Below, one piece after another: positions 1-12,600 of a stretch of DNA of 64,000 nucleotides. Made by a program: the position numbers and the translations under genes. Positions within the stretch are counted from its first letter, which is position 1; each line of letters begins with the position of its first letter. The stretch is from Chrysaora quinquecirrha (lineage: Eukaryota; Cnidaria; Scyphozoa; Semaeostomeae; Pelagiidae). Under the pieces are notes generated by a model that searched no databases, was not told the DNA's origin, and saw only the letters and a program-made list of their open reading frames with translations. Location of the stretch: contig JACTAT010000026.1 in assembly GCA_014526335.1 (NCBI GenBank), positions 1,869,565 through 1,933,564 on the forward strand, read 5' to 3'.

Positions 1-45
1 AGGGCCTTAGTTGGTCAAACTACTGACATGCTACACTCAGTAGTC
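1..45. mobile_element. Fragment of palindromic MITE family A
   Basis: The window opens with AGGGCCTTAGTTGGTCAAAC, resembling the terminal repeat of the family seen whole at 22.7, 26.7 and 56.3 kb. Only one end is visible. Confidence 0.4.
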
Positions 46-84
46 CCCAGCCATGAAATCCTACTTCAAAATTGACCGGAGCGT

Positions 85-545
85 TTGATGATAATGGAGA
101 TAGTTGAAGAAAATGAATATATCTGAAGATAATGAAGATCGTTGATGATTATGAAGATATTGGAAGATAATGGAGCTATTGGAAGATTATGAAGATCATT
201 GATGATAATGAAGATATTGGAAGATTAATGCAGGTATTGGAAGATTATGAAGATCATTGGTGACAATGAAGATATTGGAAGGTTATGAAGATATTGGCAG
301 ATTATGAAGATATTGGAAGATTATGAAGATATTGATAGATTATGAAGATATTGGAAGATTATGAAGATATTGATAGATTATGAAGATATGGCAGATTATG
401 AAGATATTGGAAGATAATAAAGTTATTCGAAGATAATGAAGATAATGAAGATCACTGACGATAATGAAGACCACTGATGATAATGAAGATCACTGACGAT
501 AATAAAGATCACTGACGATAATGAAGATAATTGAAAAAATAGCGA
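85..545. repeat. GAAGAT-rich tandem repeat
   Basis: Degenerate 18-21-bp units of the type GAAGATATTGGAAGATTATG and GATGATAATGAAGATCACTG, repeated about 22 times. It lies in an ARHGAP20 intron just downstream of the leftmost exon. Confidence 0.9.
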
Positions 546-564
546 TAACTGATGATTGACTCAC

Positions 565-674
565 CCAGCGATTTCTTTCGCCCGTTCTGCTGCGTCCGTG
601 ATTTCCTTGATGGATGAAAGCTCGTTTGGAAACTCATTCCCAAATGCGCAACTTGGCAGCACTCTCAGAAATTC
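565..674 (-). CDS. ARHGAP20: ARHGAP20-type gene, RhoGAP exon (leftmost in window)
   Basis: A 110-bp exon (TTTTTTCAG ... GG|GTGAGT) encoding EFLRVLPSCAFGNEFPNELS and then KEITDAAERAKEIA. FLRxxP is conserved in RhoGAP domains. The remaining GAP helices lie left of the window. Confidence 0.92.
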
Positions 675-3600
675 CTGAAAAAAAAAACAGTTAAGTTGTT
701 TTTAACAAAGTAACATCTTTGAGAGTTTTAGCAGAGTTAACACGTTGATTGGACTGAACGTTGGGTACAAGTTTTCTTCCTCTGGCCAAGACAAGGTATT
801 TCGCCGTCACAGCTTCGAATCAGTTGCATTGTAGATACGCTTGTTCGCTCACCAGCCGCGCGGCTTACAGCCATGTATCCCACATGAACGCAACACAATT
901 TAGGCATTTTGCACCTTTGGCCGTCAAGAATATAAAACGAACCTCACCTTAAAAACAGTGGCGATAACAACAGGACTTTTGTCTTGAAAATTTACAGTTT
1001 TGCCTGAAACAAACATAATAATATTAGCACTGCACCCCTAAAATTCAAGATGATTACGTAGTGGTGACTTTAATTCATCGAGAATCATGGGGGTAAGATA
1101 GTGGATTCAACCAACCTTCATCCAAATCCTGTCGAAGTTGCTTCACGCTCTTCATAAGTGCTGATTTGCGGAATATACCAACGGTCGACGGACCACGTCT
1201 GAACAACTCTACCAACATTTCCTAGAAAAAGCAGAAAAATGTAAAATGCACATCTTTTCATCCCAAAGCAAAGATTTTCTCAATATTTTAGACAACAGGG
1301 CCAACTTGATCAGAGATTCATATAACTGCCTAAGTAATGCAGTACTCTATTAACATCAAAATTACGAGGAAGGTGGAGGATGTTCGCTACTGACTGTACT
1401 GTACTTATGATATCTCTCCACTGTACTGATGACATCCCTCCACTGTACTGATGATGTCTCTCCTCTGTACTGATGATATCCCTCCACCGTACTGAACATC
1501 ATCCACCGTACTGATGACATCCCTCCACTGTACTGAACACCCTCCGCCGTACTGATGATATCTCTCCACTGTACTGAACACCCTCCGCCGTACTGATGAC
1601 ATCCCTCCACTGTACTGAACACCCTCCCCGTACTGATGATAGCTCTCCACAGTACGGAATATCCTCAACTGTACTGACGATATCCCTCCACTGTACTAAT
1701 AATATCCCTCAACTGTACTGACGATATCCCTCCACTGTACTAATAATATCCCTCCACTATACTTATGACATCCCTCCACTGTACTGAACACCCTCCACCG
1801 TACTGATGATATCTCTCCACTGTACGGAATATGCTCAACTGTACTGATGATATCCCTCCACTGTACTGAAAATCCTCCACTGTACTGCACACCCTCAACT
1901 GTACTGCACCAGAATTAGCCGGGTGAAAATGGACTAGTGTAAAGAATGTGTTGTATATGCATGGGGAAATCTGTCATCATAGTGGCCACAATTCTGCCTG
2001 CAGTAAAATCACTAGTAGCTTACAAGCATAAGTCATTTGTAGGTGCTTAACAGCCTTGCGATTTTATGCACTCCATTAGCAGTGCTTATCCCAGGAAACT
2101 CTTAAAGAGCTGAATTAATCTTAGTCTGGGAAACTTTAGATTGGTTTAGATTCATGATTTGGTGTTTTGATTGCATCAAACCCAAGCAACGTTTAAATCT
2201 AGAGCGATTGGCGGACAACAGTGGAACCTCAATTAACGGACACCTCTACATCGGACACCTATTTACATCGGACGTCTAAACGACGGACTAATATTTTCGT
2301 CTCAAGGGTCATCTGTTGGAACAGAGAAATCTCAGTTTACTTTTCTCACTGTCTCCTCCGCAGCGCCATTTTCTAGCATTACTTTGTGTTCGGATAAAGA
2401 AAGATTTAGACTTCTTTTAGAAGTCTACGACATAGCAGGCATCTGTGGGACGAATATGGTGGTAGACAGGTGTCTACTTTATAGAGGGGCATTTCACTCT
2501 TGAAAGAGGTGTACGAGATTCTCTTTAAAACAAAAGGATTTCGAGGGATTTCCATGAAAACAATAGGATTTCCAGCAAGGGTGTACGAGATTCCCAAGTA
2601 GTGAATTGCTTCTCTTACGCGGTTTTCTTTAAACACACTTTAGTGTATTCAAGTCGAGATGGCTAGAAATGGTCTATTGTAATTGTAAAGTAGAATTCAT
2701 TAAAAACTGCTACAATGAAATGAAATTAAAAGTTTCAAGGAATAATTTTCTTAATCAAGCCGCCGATAAATCTTATATAGAATCAAATTCCAATTTCCTT
2801 TCCTGTGATACAATTTCGGGTTTCATGTAAAGAAATTAAAAACCATGAAAAATCCGAACTTATAATATCCGTTGTGTTATGCCAAAGTTCTCAAAGAGAG
2901 CTTATTCAAACCTGTTCTATCTAGGTAAGCATTGCAGGAAATCAGTAATAACATAGAACATTATAAAAAGCTGAGACCAGAAAATCTTATGATTTATAAT
3001 TGTGACGGCTTATGCAATTTCATTGTAAAAAATAAGCCGAAAATATTTGTTTTACGTACAAGAAGTATAGGGTATAACTGAACAGGAAATCTTGCTTCAA
3101 AGAAATGGTTTTCTGTCGTTTTTATGTTAGAATTGCACATTGCTTCAGAATCAAAAGAACGGCAAAACATTTATGAGTTATTTGTTATATTACAAATTAT
3201 TTTTTGTATTTGAGTATAACAGTTAATTCCATTGTGTGTAAGTCATAGGAAATTGGATTAGCGCTAAAACACCGAATCTGCGTTTCAGTATCAAACTGGA
3301 ATTCAAATGAATGGCCTTCGGAGAGCGCCTGTATTGGGTATTTAGTTTGAGATTCATTGATAATGTCTTGAACTGACGATGCCTTAAAAACACCGAATCT
3401 ACGTTTCAGTATCAAACTGGAATTCAAATGAATGGCCTTCGGAGAGCGCCTGTATAGGGTATTTAGTTGGAGATTCATTGATAATGTCTTGGACTGACGA
3501 CGCCTTAAAACACTGAATCTACGTTTCAATGTCAAACTGGAAATGAATGGCCTTAGGAAGCGATCTGCCCAGGGGGTATTTAGGTCGAGATTCACTCAAG

Positions 3601-6600
3601 AGTGTCTTGGACTGAAACATTAGAAAACACAGCATATACGTTTCAGTAGCAACTGAAATTCAAATTAATGGTCTTAAGAGAGAGCCTCCAGAGGATTTTT
3701 AGTCGGCATTCGCGAATCTAATTTCAATATCAAACTGGTATACAAATAAACTGCTTTGAGAAGAGAGGATCTCCTCAGGGGATAATTGGTCTTATCAATG
3801 TTGTTGTGAACTGCCGATGACCCTGAACTGTTCATCTGAGTGTTTTAGCATGGCTTCAGTACCTAATGTACCGTGCTATATCTCCCTAAAATATATACCT
3901 TAAGACTGTTAACTATTGAGGCCCCTCATCTAGACTTATTACCTAAGTATAGGATTACTGCACGGGAAAGACCTCCAACCTAGACCTATTACCGGAGCCC
4001 CAGTTATCACTAAGTCACCCTCAAACTACAACAAAAACAAAGCGAACAACAACTACATCAATTCAATTCAATGTTAGTGAAAGTTAGGAATCAAGTCTAG
4101 CCCAAACCTTGTTCCCAGGGTGCTGTGGCGTCGTGGCCTAATCCAGCTGGCTGGTGGTGTCAGAAGCCCAGCAAGATCGGAGCTCGAGCCCAAGCTACAG
4201 TAGCGTCAGAGCCAGGGTCTCGATTAGTTAATCTAATCCTGATATCCTAGTGACTGGCGCTAAACACACAATTACCCTTTCACCCGGGGCAAACTGGACC
4301 TCCCTTACCACTGCGTTCTCTGTATTGGACCTGGTAACTAATAGAGGTGTTCTGTGTTCTGATTGGTTAAGAAAATAACCGTAGTAAAACTCTTTGGACT
4401 ATACCGTAACCTTTTGCTGGTCAGACAAAACACGGAACGTGAAGGGGATTGGATTGGCGATATTTTGCGAGGTCGCGTATAAAGGTTAGCATTTGTGGTT
4501 CACTAATGTTCCATTGAAGCTCGAGTCCCGCCCTTCGCCCTGAATGACCGTACTTTCTATGCACTTGAATTTTAATACTTTCGAGTTATAATATTGGTTA
4601 TTAAGGGCATAGGAGTTACTATGACTTTGTGGCCTTTAAAGTGCCTACGTGCAGCCTCAGACAACGCTATAGGACCCTTCGACTGCATTAAAGATTTGAC
4701 CCTTGTCCAGAGTTGGCATCAGTCCATGACATTCTTGAATGAATCTCGAACTACAATTATACAAATCATTGTGATAAACTACTCTGGTTGAACTATGGAA
4801 CACTTTGAATGATTTATAGTGTGAATTCAGTGAAATCGGAGTTTTTGCTATAGATTGTATATACTCGATGAAAGGAAATTCTAAACAATATTGTAAAACG
4901 TGATGTCAGGGAGATTTGCCATGGTTAGCCACATTGGTTTGCCTTGTTAGTCACTTGCACGCTTCTTAATGGGCTGGTGAAATACTTCTGTAACTTCATA
5001 CACTCATTTCTTTATAAGAAACTACAAAAGCCATTTGCATCTACTCGCTTCATCCCACCAGCTGACTGGTTTTTAAAACACAATGCCGATTCGGCTTCGC
5101 TTTCAAATTGAAGGGAAAGGGCTGGGAAAGTTGAGCCAAATTCAACTTTTAATGTTGGAACTGCCGCGGTAGAGCAACTGACCAGCCCCGTTAAAACCAC
5201 CGGTAGAACCACAGCACTTTAGGCTATATGGGAACCAGGCTTAAAGCTTATCTCAAATGCTTGATAATCAGTGTTTGATCGTTTGGCTAGAGCCTTACTA
5301 TCGTCTCCACGAGACCCTTTCTACAAGTGTAAAAATGTGTACATTTCAATTACAAGCGACTGTCCGATCACGCAACGCGAATAGCGGAAATAAATTTCAA
5401 TTCGTTTTGTCTGATAAAAAGATAAAAGTAATTTTTATGTGGGTTTTTATCTTATTCTTGTCGGCACGGCATACGTTTGGTTTTGAAATGAGATAAAGAA
5501 TTAACTAACATATTCGTCTTTGGGGTTTTTTGACTATAAATCTTCAGCGGAGATATAGGGTGACCACATCGATGCCAAATTCGGGTTTAGGGGTAGGTTC
5601 TAATGCACAACAAATAAGCAACTGGTCAAAAAGCAACTATGGCTGAGACTTTGTTAAACGTTTAGGTTGAGATAGCTTTCTTCATACAGTACATCATTGC
5701 AAATTTGTCATTTACATTGAAAAGTAAGAAAAGAGCCAAAAGGTGGTACCAGTTACTCTGTAAGGGCTTTAATACTAGATAGCTTAAGCAACTTTGACGG
5801 CTGGACCTAAAGCCCAGTTGCATATCGAAAAACTGTGTGGGCAGAAGTTTCTTAGAAAAAAACCGAGTGCACTGATCTTCGCCTTCGCTATTAATGGCCT
5901 TCACCTTGTAACCAATATTGATCTCAGTACCGAGTTTCTTATAAACGAGTTTCTTATTAAAAGAAAGTGTACTGTATTTTGCTTTTTATTTTAATTCCAT
6001 GGCTTTTAATTTTTTCAGTTTTTTGCCAAGATATTGTATCAAGGTATGCACCTTCTAACCGGCTTAAGGTATTAAAACAAACATAATCTTCAAAACATGA
6101 ATATCATGACGTCGAAATGAATAATACGCAAGAATACATATAGCAATACGAGCAATAGGGTCCAGATTTTTCGGGAGCAAACTTTAATCAAACAATTTTC
6201 GTTGAAATCATGATAATTATCCAGATATTACTCATAATATTTCAAATTGTTTTGACAACAGAGTTCCGAATAAATAAATAAGTAAACAAATAGGTATTCT
6301 AGTATGGGCTAGCAAGTTGCGAAAAGAAACCATGTTTTTGCTCGTATCTTTTTTAAAAGAAACTAAAAAGTTGACCCAGTACTCAAGGAATATAGAGCTT
6401 AACTACACTTTTTTTAATAAGCAACTGGACTTTTGGTCAAGCCCTCAAAGTTGCTTAAAATATCTAGCATTTCAGCCCTCACAGAATGACTGGTCACCCC
6501 TAAAAACTCTTTTTTGCTTTCCAATTTAATTGAGAAGTTTGCAATAATTGGGCTGAACATGAAACTTAAAGACAATCAGATCGCATAGAAAAGAAAACAG

Positions 6601-9600
6601 ACAAATATGGTACACTCTTTCACTTTTAGCTGTAAGAAAAATTTCGAAGAGGGCGAGCCTCATATTTGGGCTAATTTGAGAACATCGAGAAAACAAGTCT
6701 CCTTTTTGGGCAATCAAAAAGCGAACTAAGAATCGAGAACTGATTAATAACATTTCAGCCTAGAAAGGGGTGAAAATTTCAGAAAAACCAGCCTCAGTTG
6801 AGATTCACTGTTTTCCTATATATAAAAGAGAATAATTGCAAGAAACATCGGAAACATTTTTGGACATACTTAAAAGCTATTTTCGTCTGACACTCTTCCG
6901 AGTATAAACGTCAGAAACAGAGCGAAACATTTGAAAAAGCGGAATCTATACCCAGATGCAGATCGAATTTTGAACGAAAATTTTGTACTGCTCAAAGACT
7001 ATTATTAAAAGATAGTAACTCCGATGAAACCGAACCACTAGAGACGGAAGGTCAAACCATAACCATACCAAGCAAACATTTGTCTTGCAACAGCCAAAAA
7101 ACTAAGACATATACACACAGCTACATAAAAACATGGATTTTCTTAATCGAAAAGTTAACATTTTAAAGTAAAAGTTATCTCACCTGTATAGGCTGTGGTA
7201 GATGCTCGTTGTCAACAGCGATTTGTGTGATTGGTAATCCGAATAAACTAGGAGAAGAAGCGAGTTGTTTTCCATCATTATTATCAAAGCTAAGACTTCT
7301 AAATAGGAACTTTCGCATGATACAAGACGCTGTTTTGTAGTTGATTAGATCTCTCATGATAGCAAAGCAGCACTGGTTTTTGTATATATATCCAGTATAT
7401 CCAGATTACTGATTGTCTTGTACGACAGCGTGAATAAACAAATCTCAGTGTCTCCTTCAATGCTAACGGTATTCTTATTACAAAACTCGCCTACTGTGTT
7501 TTGCTCGACTTGTAATCACGTAAGAAAATGGCGCGCAACCAAGCGATATATTCATCGATTAAGCTTGTTTTACTTTTACCACAACATATCAATGCGAAAA
7601 CCAAAGTGTTTTAAACTCTGTCCTCTGGTACAAAGATCTACTGATCAAATAGCACACGGGGGGTTACCTACGAATGATTCATCCATATCATCCCCCGGTG
7701 GAGCCAATGTTATAGGTAGTCTACTCGGACATAATTACCTACTGACTACTGACCAAGTAGCATACGGGGGTTACCTGTGAATGATTCATCAATATTATCC
7801 CCCGTGAAGTCGATGTTCTAGGTCTTGTCCTCAGACATAAAGATCTACTGACCAAATAGCACACGGGGGTTACCCTTTCATCTTATATAGCTATGACCCC
7901 CGTGCATGCAATCTTGTTTTACTCCTGTCCTTTGGTACCCTTTTTTTAATAAGTAATTGGACTTTGGTCCAGCCCTCAAAGTTGCTTTAAATATCTAGTA
8001 TCTCAGCCCTCACAGAATGACTGGTACCCCCTAAAACTCTTATTTTGGCTCTTTTCTTGTAGTTTCAATGTAGCTGACAAGTTTGCAACGATAAGAAATC
8101 GCATATTCAGACATATATCGATAAATCAAAAATCGGTATCATTCCTTATGACACAAAACGTCAAAAATAAAGGTGAAGTGAATGATGTATTTAGCGCCAG
8201 TTGCTAGGATCTCAGCAGTAGGTAATCGAGACCTCGACTCTGGCTGTGACGCCACCGAAGCTGGGGCTCGAACACTGACCACACTGAGCTCCTGGCACCA
8301 CAAGTCAGCTGGATCAGGCCACGACGCCAAAGCATCTTCGCTTCAGTCCCAAAGGTGAAATGGTGTATTTAGCGCCAGTCGCCAAGATCTCAGTAGTAGG
8401 CTAATCGAGACGTCGACCCTGGCTGTGACGCCACCGAAGCTGGGGCTCGAACACTGACCACACTGAGCTCCTGGCACCACAAGTCAGCTGGATCAGGCCA
8501 CGACGCCAAAGCATCTTCGCTTCAGTCCCAAAGGTGAAATGGTGTATTTAGCGCCAGTCGCCAAGATCTCAGTAGTAGGCTAATCGAGACGTCGACCCTG
8601 GCTGTGACGCAACCGTAGCTGGGACTTGAACCCTGACCACACTGAACTCCTGACACAACGAGTCAGCTGGATTTGGCCAAAACAAAACTGAAAATGGCCA
8701 TATCCTAGTATGATGGACACAGCTTTCATACCGCAGTCTTGAAATGGAGAATTCATCGGATTTTGTAAATAATGTTATTTCTAAGTAAATTGAATCACTG
8801 TTGGTTTTTAAAGCACGATCATTCTGAAGCGGCAGTTTTGAAAGTTTAAAAAGCGGTTATTATGATAAAGAAATCACGAATCAAACTCGGCTCTATCAAT
8901 CGTTGTACATAAAGAAAATTAAAGATTTGTGGTGCGCGAATGAAAGGCAGCATCCACACCGCGACCCCAACAAGATTCACTGACTTACAGAGATAATATA
9001 TAACAGACAAATTACATTACAAGGTTTCGATTTTGTGAGAAAATTGTCTGTTATGGTTATGCTAAATTTCCCCATTTAGCTACAGTGCTTCTAAGTTCTG
9101 TCATTTAAGGTATTTCAAGCAAAGTAATAGCAAGATGGTTTAAGATAACTGGGGAACAGGCAGTAGCGTAGCCAAGAGAGGGTTGCTTTGAATGGAGAAT
9201 GAAGTGAGCAACCCGTTTACTGTGAACGGGATCTGCATTCCCAAGGAAAGTTGTCCCAGCGTGACTTGAACCGAGGACCTGCAGATCGTGTACCGACCGC
9301 AGCACCGTCGAGAGGGTAACCCCCTGACATGTTGGTCTCAAGAAAAACTACCATCAACTTGGTACTGGTTTGAGTTACAGAGCAGCAAATAGACAGGTTG
9401 CATTTGTCGGCTTTAAAAAAATGTGGAATATTTTCTAACCTTTTCTGACAAACATGCAGTAAATCATTCGCCTAAGAGATCATAAAGCAAGCGAAGCAAC
9501 GCGTCAAAATGACCTTTCTCATTTAAGAACAGTTGACTCTTACATTCTACGTAATATTTTCTTTTTACAAGTAATCACAGCGCAGGTCAAGAAACTTCCA

Positions 9601-12600
9601 CCTAAGCCTCCATTACAAGCAAAGTAGCCTTCAAGCAAATTACATTGTCATGGGGATTTCTATGTATAAAAGGAGAATTCTCCTTAAGTCATCAAGGTGG
9701 AACTTGTTTCAATATTAACGGTCTTATAGCAGCTCATTCTGTATATATAATCTTTAAGTCCAAATTTGTTTTTCCTAACTCCGTTCACAACCTCACGTCT
9801 GCGTCGCTATACGTGACCCAGTTTTGTGCACGTTAAATGATGCTGGTATACCAACTCACTACAACAACTTTGCTCTTTCATTCGTTTGCAATTTACCCCC
9901 TCTAACGGAGAAGCGGAGCCTTTCTTGTCTAAAAAGTGGTATTTTTGCCTACACCTATCTTGCAAGCAGTTAGGGGTTCTGCTTACAACTATAGACCTGG
10001 CTCAAAAGTTGTGCTTCTGGTTCAAGGTGCTGTGACGTCGTGACACAATTTTGCTGGCTGGTGGTCACAAGCTCAGTGAGGTCGGGGTTCGAGGCCTAGC
10101 TACGATAGCGTCACAGCCAGGGCCGAGGTCTCGATTAGTTAACCTACTATTGAGATCCTAGCGACTGGCGCTAAATACACCATTTCACCTTCAAATTCAC
10201 CTTGGTCGCTTGGCCTAATTTTGTCACAAAAGTAACAATGCCAAACTATGAGCTCCGACATCTTATTAGGCCAATTTTTGAACATATTGGTAACAGCAAA
10301 CAGGGCTTTTTGATTGAATGGAAATTTTTGCTTTATTTCGACATAGACGTTTTGCGCCTTTCTGTACGATGGACGTATTTCCACCCAAACATCTCGGAAT
10401 TTTTCCAATCTCTTAATGATGTGCTACAGGTCTTTGTGAAAACGAGTCGGTTTCAATATGTTGCCAACGGATTTACGGCGCATGTGTTTGAGCGCAACGG
10501 GTTTCCATACCCTCTGAGTATTTAAATGCCTATGGGTTTTTGATACTTATAAATAAATGGCTTACAAGGCGTTTATAGAGTTAACAGCACCCATATAATC
10601 ATTTGAAATTCTAAAAAAATATTGGATATTTCAAAATAAGGAAGCTTACATTACCTAAGGCTTGCCATGGATTACACTGAGAAAAACAGCCTCAAAGAGC
10701 CACGGAGAGAGGAGAATAGGAAACAAGGATACGGGAGACCGAAAACTTCGCACACCCCCCTCCATACTTATCAACCTCCACCACTATACTATTGTCATTT
10801 TCCCTCCACTATACTATTGTTATCCCTCCACGTTACTTCGCACCCTCCACTATACTGTCGTTATCTCTCCTCTAAATTGTCATATCCCTCCACTATACTC
10901 TCATTGTTCCTCCCAACTATACTATTGTTATCCCTCCACGTTACTTCGCACCCTCCACTATACTGTCGTCATCTCTCCTCTAAATTGTCGATATCCCTCC
11001 ACTATACTCTCATTGTTCCTCCCAACTATACTATTGTTATCCCTCCACGTTACTTCGCACCCTCCACTATACTGTCGTCATCTCTCCTCTAAATTGTCGA
11101 TATCCCTCCACTATACTCTCATTGTTCCTCCCAACTATACTATTGTTATCCCTCCACGTTACTTCGCACCCTCCACTATACTGTCGTCATCTCTCCTCTA
11201 AATTGTCGATATCCTCCACTATACTCTCATTGTTCCTCCCAACTATACTATTGTAATCCTCCACGTTACTTCGCACCTCCACTATACTGTCGTCATCTCT
11301 CCTCTAAATTGTCGATATCCTCCACTATACTCTCATTGTTCCTCCCAACTATACTATTGTTATCCCTCCACGTTACTTCGCACCCTCCACTATGCTGTCG
11401 TTTTCTCTCCTCTAAATTGTCGATATCCCTCCACTATACTCTCATTGTTCCTCCCAACTATACTGTTATTATCCATCCACGTAACTTCGCATCCTCTACA
11501 CTACTGAACGCCGGACTTTATAGAGTGGACACTTTACCTTACACGCTAGCGAATCTATACGCACTACTGTGGTGGATACGCACTACTGTGGTGGTGTATT
11601 TTGCGTACTGTGGTGGGGTTTTTTGCGTACTGTGGTGGATAAGCTCTACTGTGGTGGGTTATTATGTTTACTGTGGTGGGTTATTATGCGTACTTTGGTG
11701 GGTTATTATGCTTGTTGTGGTGGGGTTTTTTGCGTACTGTAGTGCATAAGCACTACTGTGGTGGGTTATTATGCGTACTGTGGTGGGTTATTATGCTTGT
11801 TGTGGTGGGGTTTTTTGCGTACTGTGGTGGATAAGCTCTACTGTGGTGGGTTATTATGCGTACTGTGGTGGGTTATTATGCTTGTTGTGGTGGGGTTTTT
11901 TGCGTACTGTGGTGGATAAGCCTTACCTACTGCAGATCTGCCGAACACATTCGAGTTCAGACGTGCGGAACAAGTTCGACTTCTAGACGCACGAGGGAAT
12001 ACGACATCCAAAAACAACCCTGTAATACTTCCTTAACCGATAATTTCTACAAAATCAGGAAATTCTTAGAAAAAAATGCGGAAATAAAATCGTAGACTTA
12101 CCACCCTTGAGGAGCAGGATCAAACTGGCCTTGTTTTGTTGGTTTTTTATGTAATGCCCAGTTGATTATCGGTGATTTCATCGGAGATCTCCAGCGTTTT
12201 TGAGCATTCGGAGAATCTGAAATAATATGAAATTTAGTTTAGGTATGCGAGCTTCGAGGTATCTGTTTTTGAATCAGACACTTTCAAGAGTGTAGAATGT
12301 AGAGAAGTCTACACTCTTGAAAGTAGCTGAGTCTGTGCGCAGGCTAAGGATCACCGTCTAATGGAGTAGAGTGTTGCATTTGGACCAATTCTGAAAACTC
12401 TTGACTTGGTAGCTTCGGAGTTCGTATTTGGTTGGTACAGTATTCCGAGAAGAACTGTCGGTTTGGCCGATTTCCGAGAGATCGAAAGCCCATTCCTTTC
12501 GAAAACTCTTGGGAAAATCGGAGACTTTGGAGGCTCCAAACTCTCCTGACTCCAGAGCTGGAAGATTTCGCAGACTTAATAGAGAAAATTTGTCCAAATC

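Noticed and set aside
3197..3595. 132-codon minus-strand frame with repeated segment
   Set aside because: Produced by the 117-bp tandem repeat; copies outside the frame are broken.
9425..9475. Possible small exon filling the ARHGAP20 gap (phase 1 in and out)
   Set aside because: AG and GT sites and phases fit, but the ten-residue peptide has no family support and such sites are frequent by chance.
10662..11201. 179-codon frame
   Set aside because: It runs through the CCTCCACTATACT minisatellite; repeating peptide with no family.
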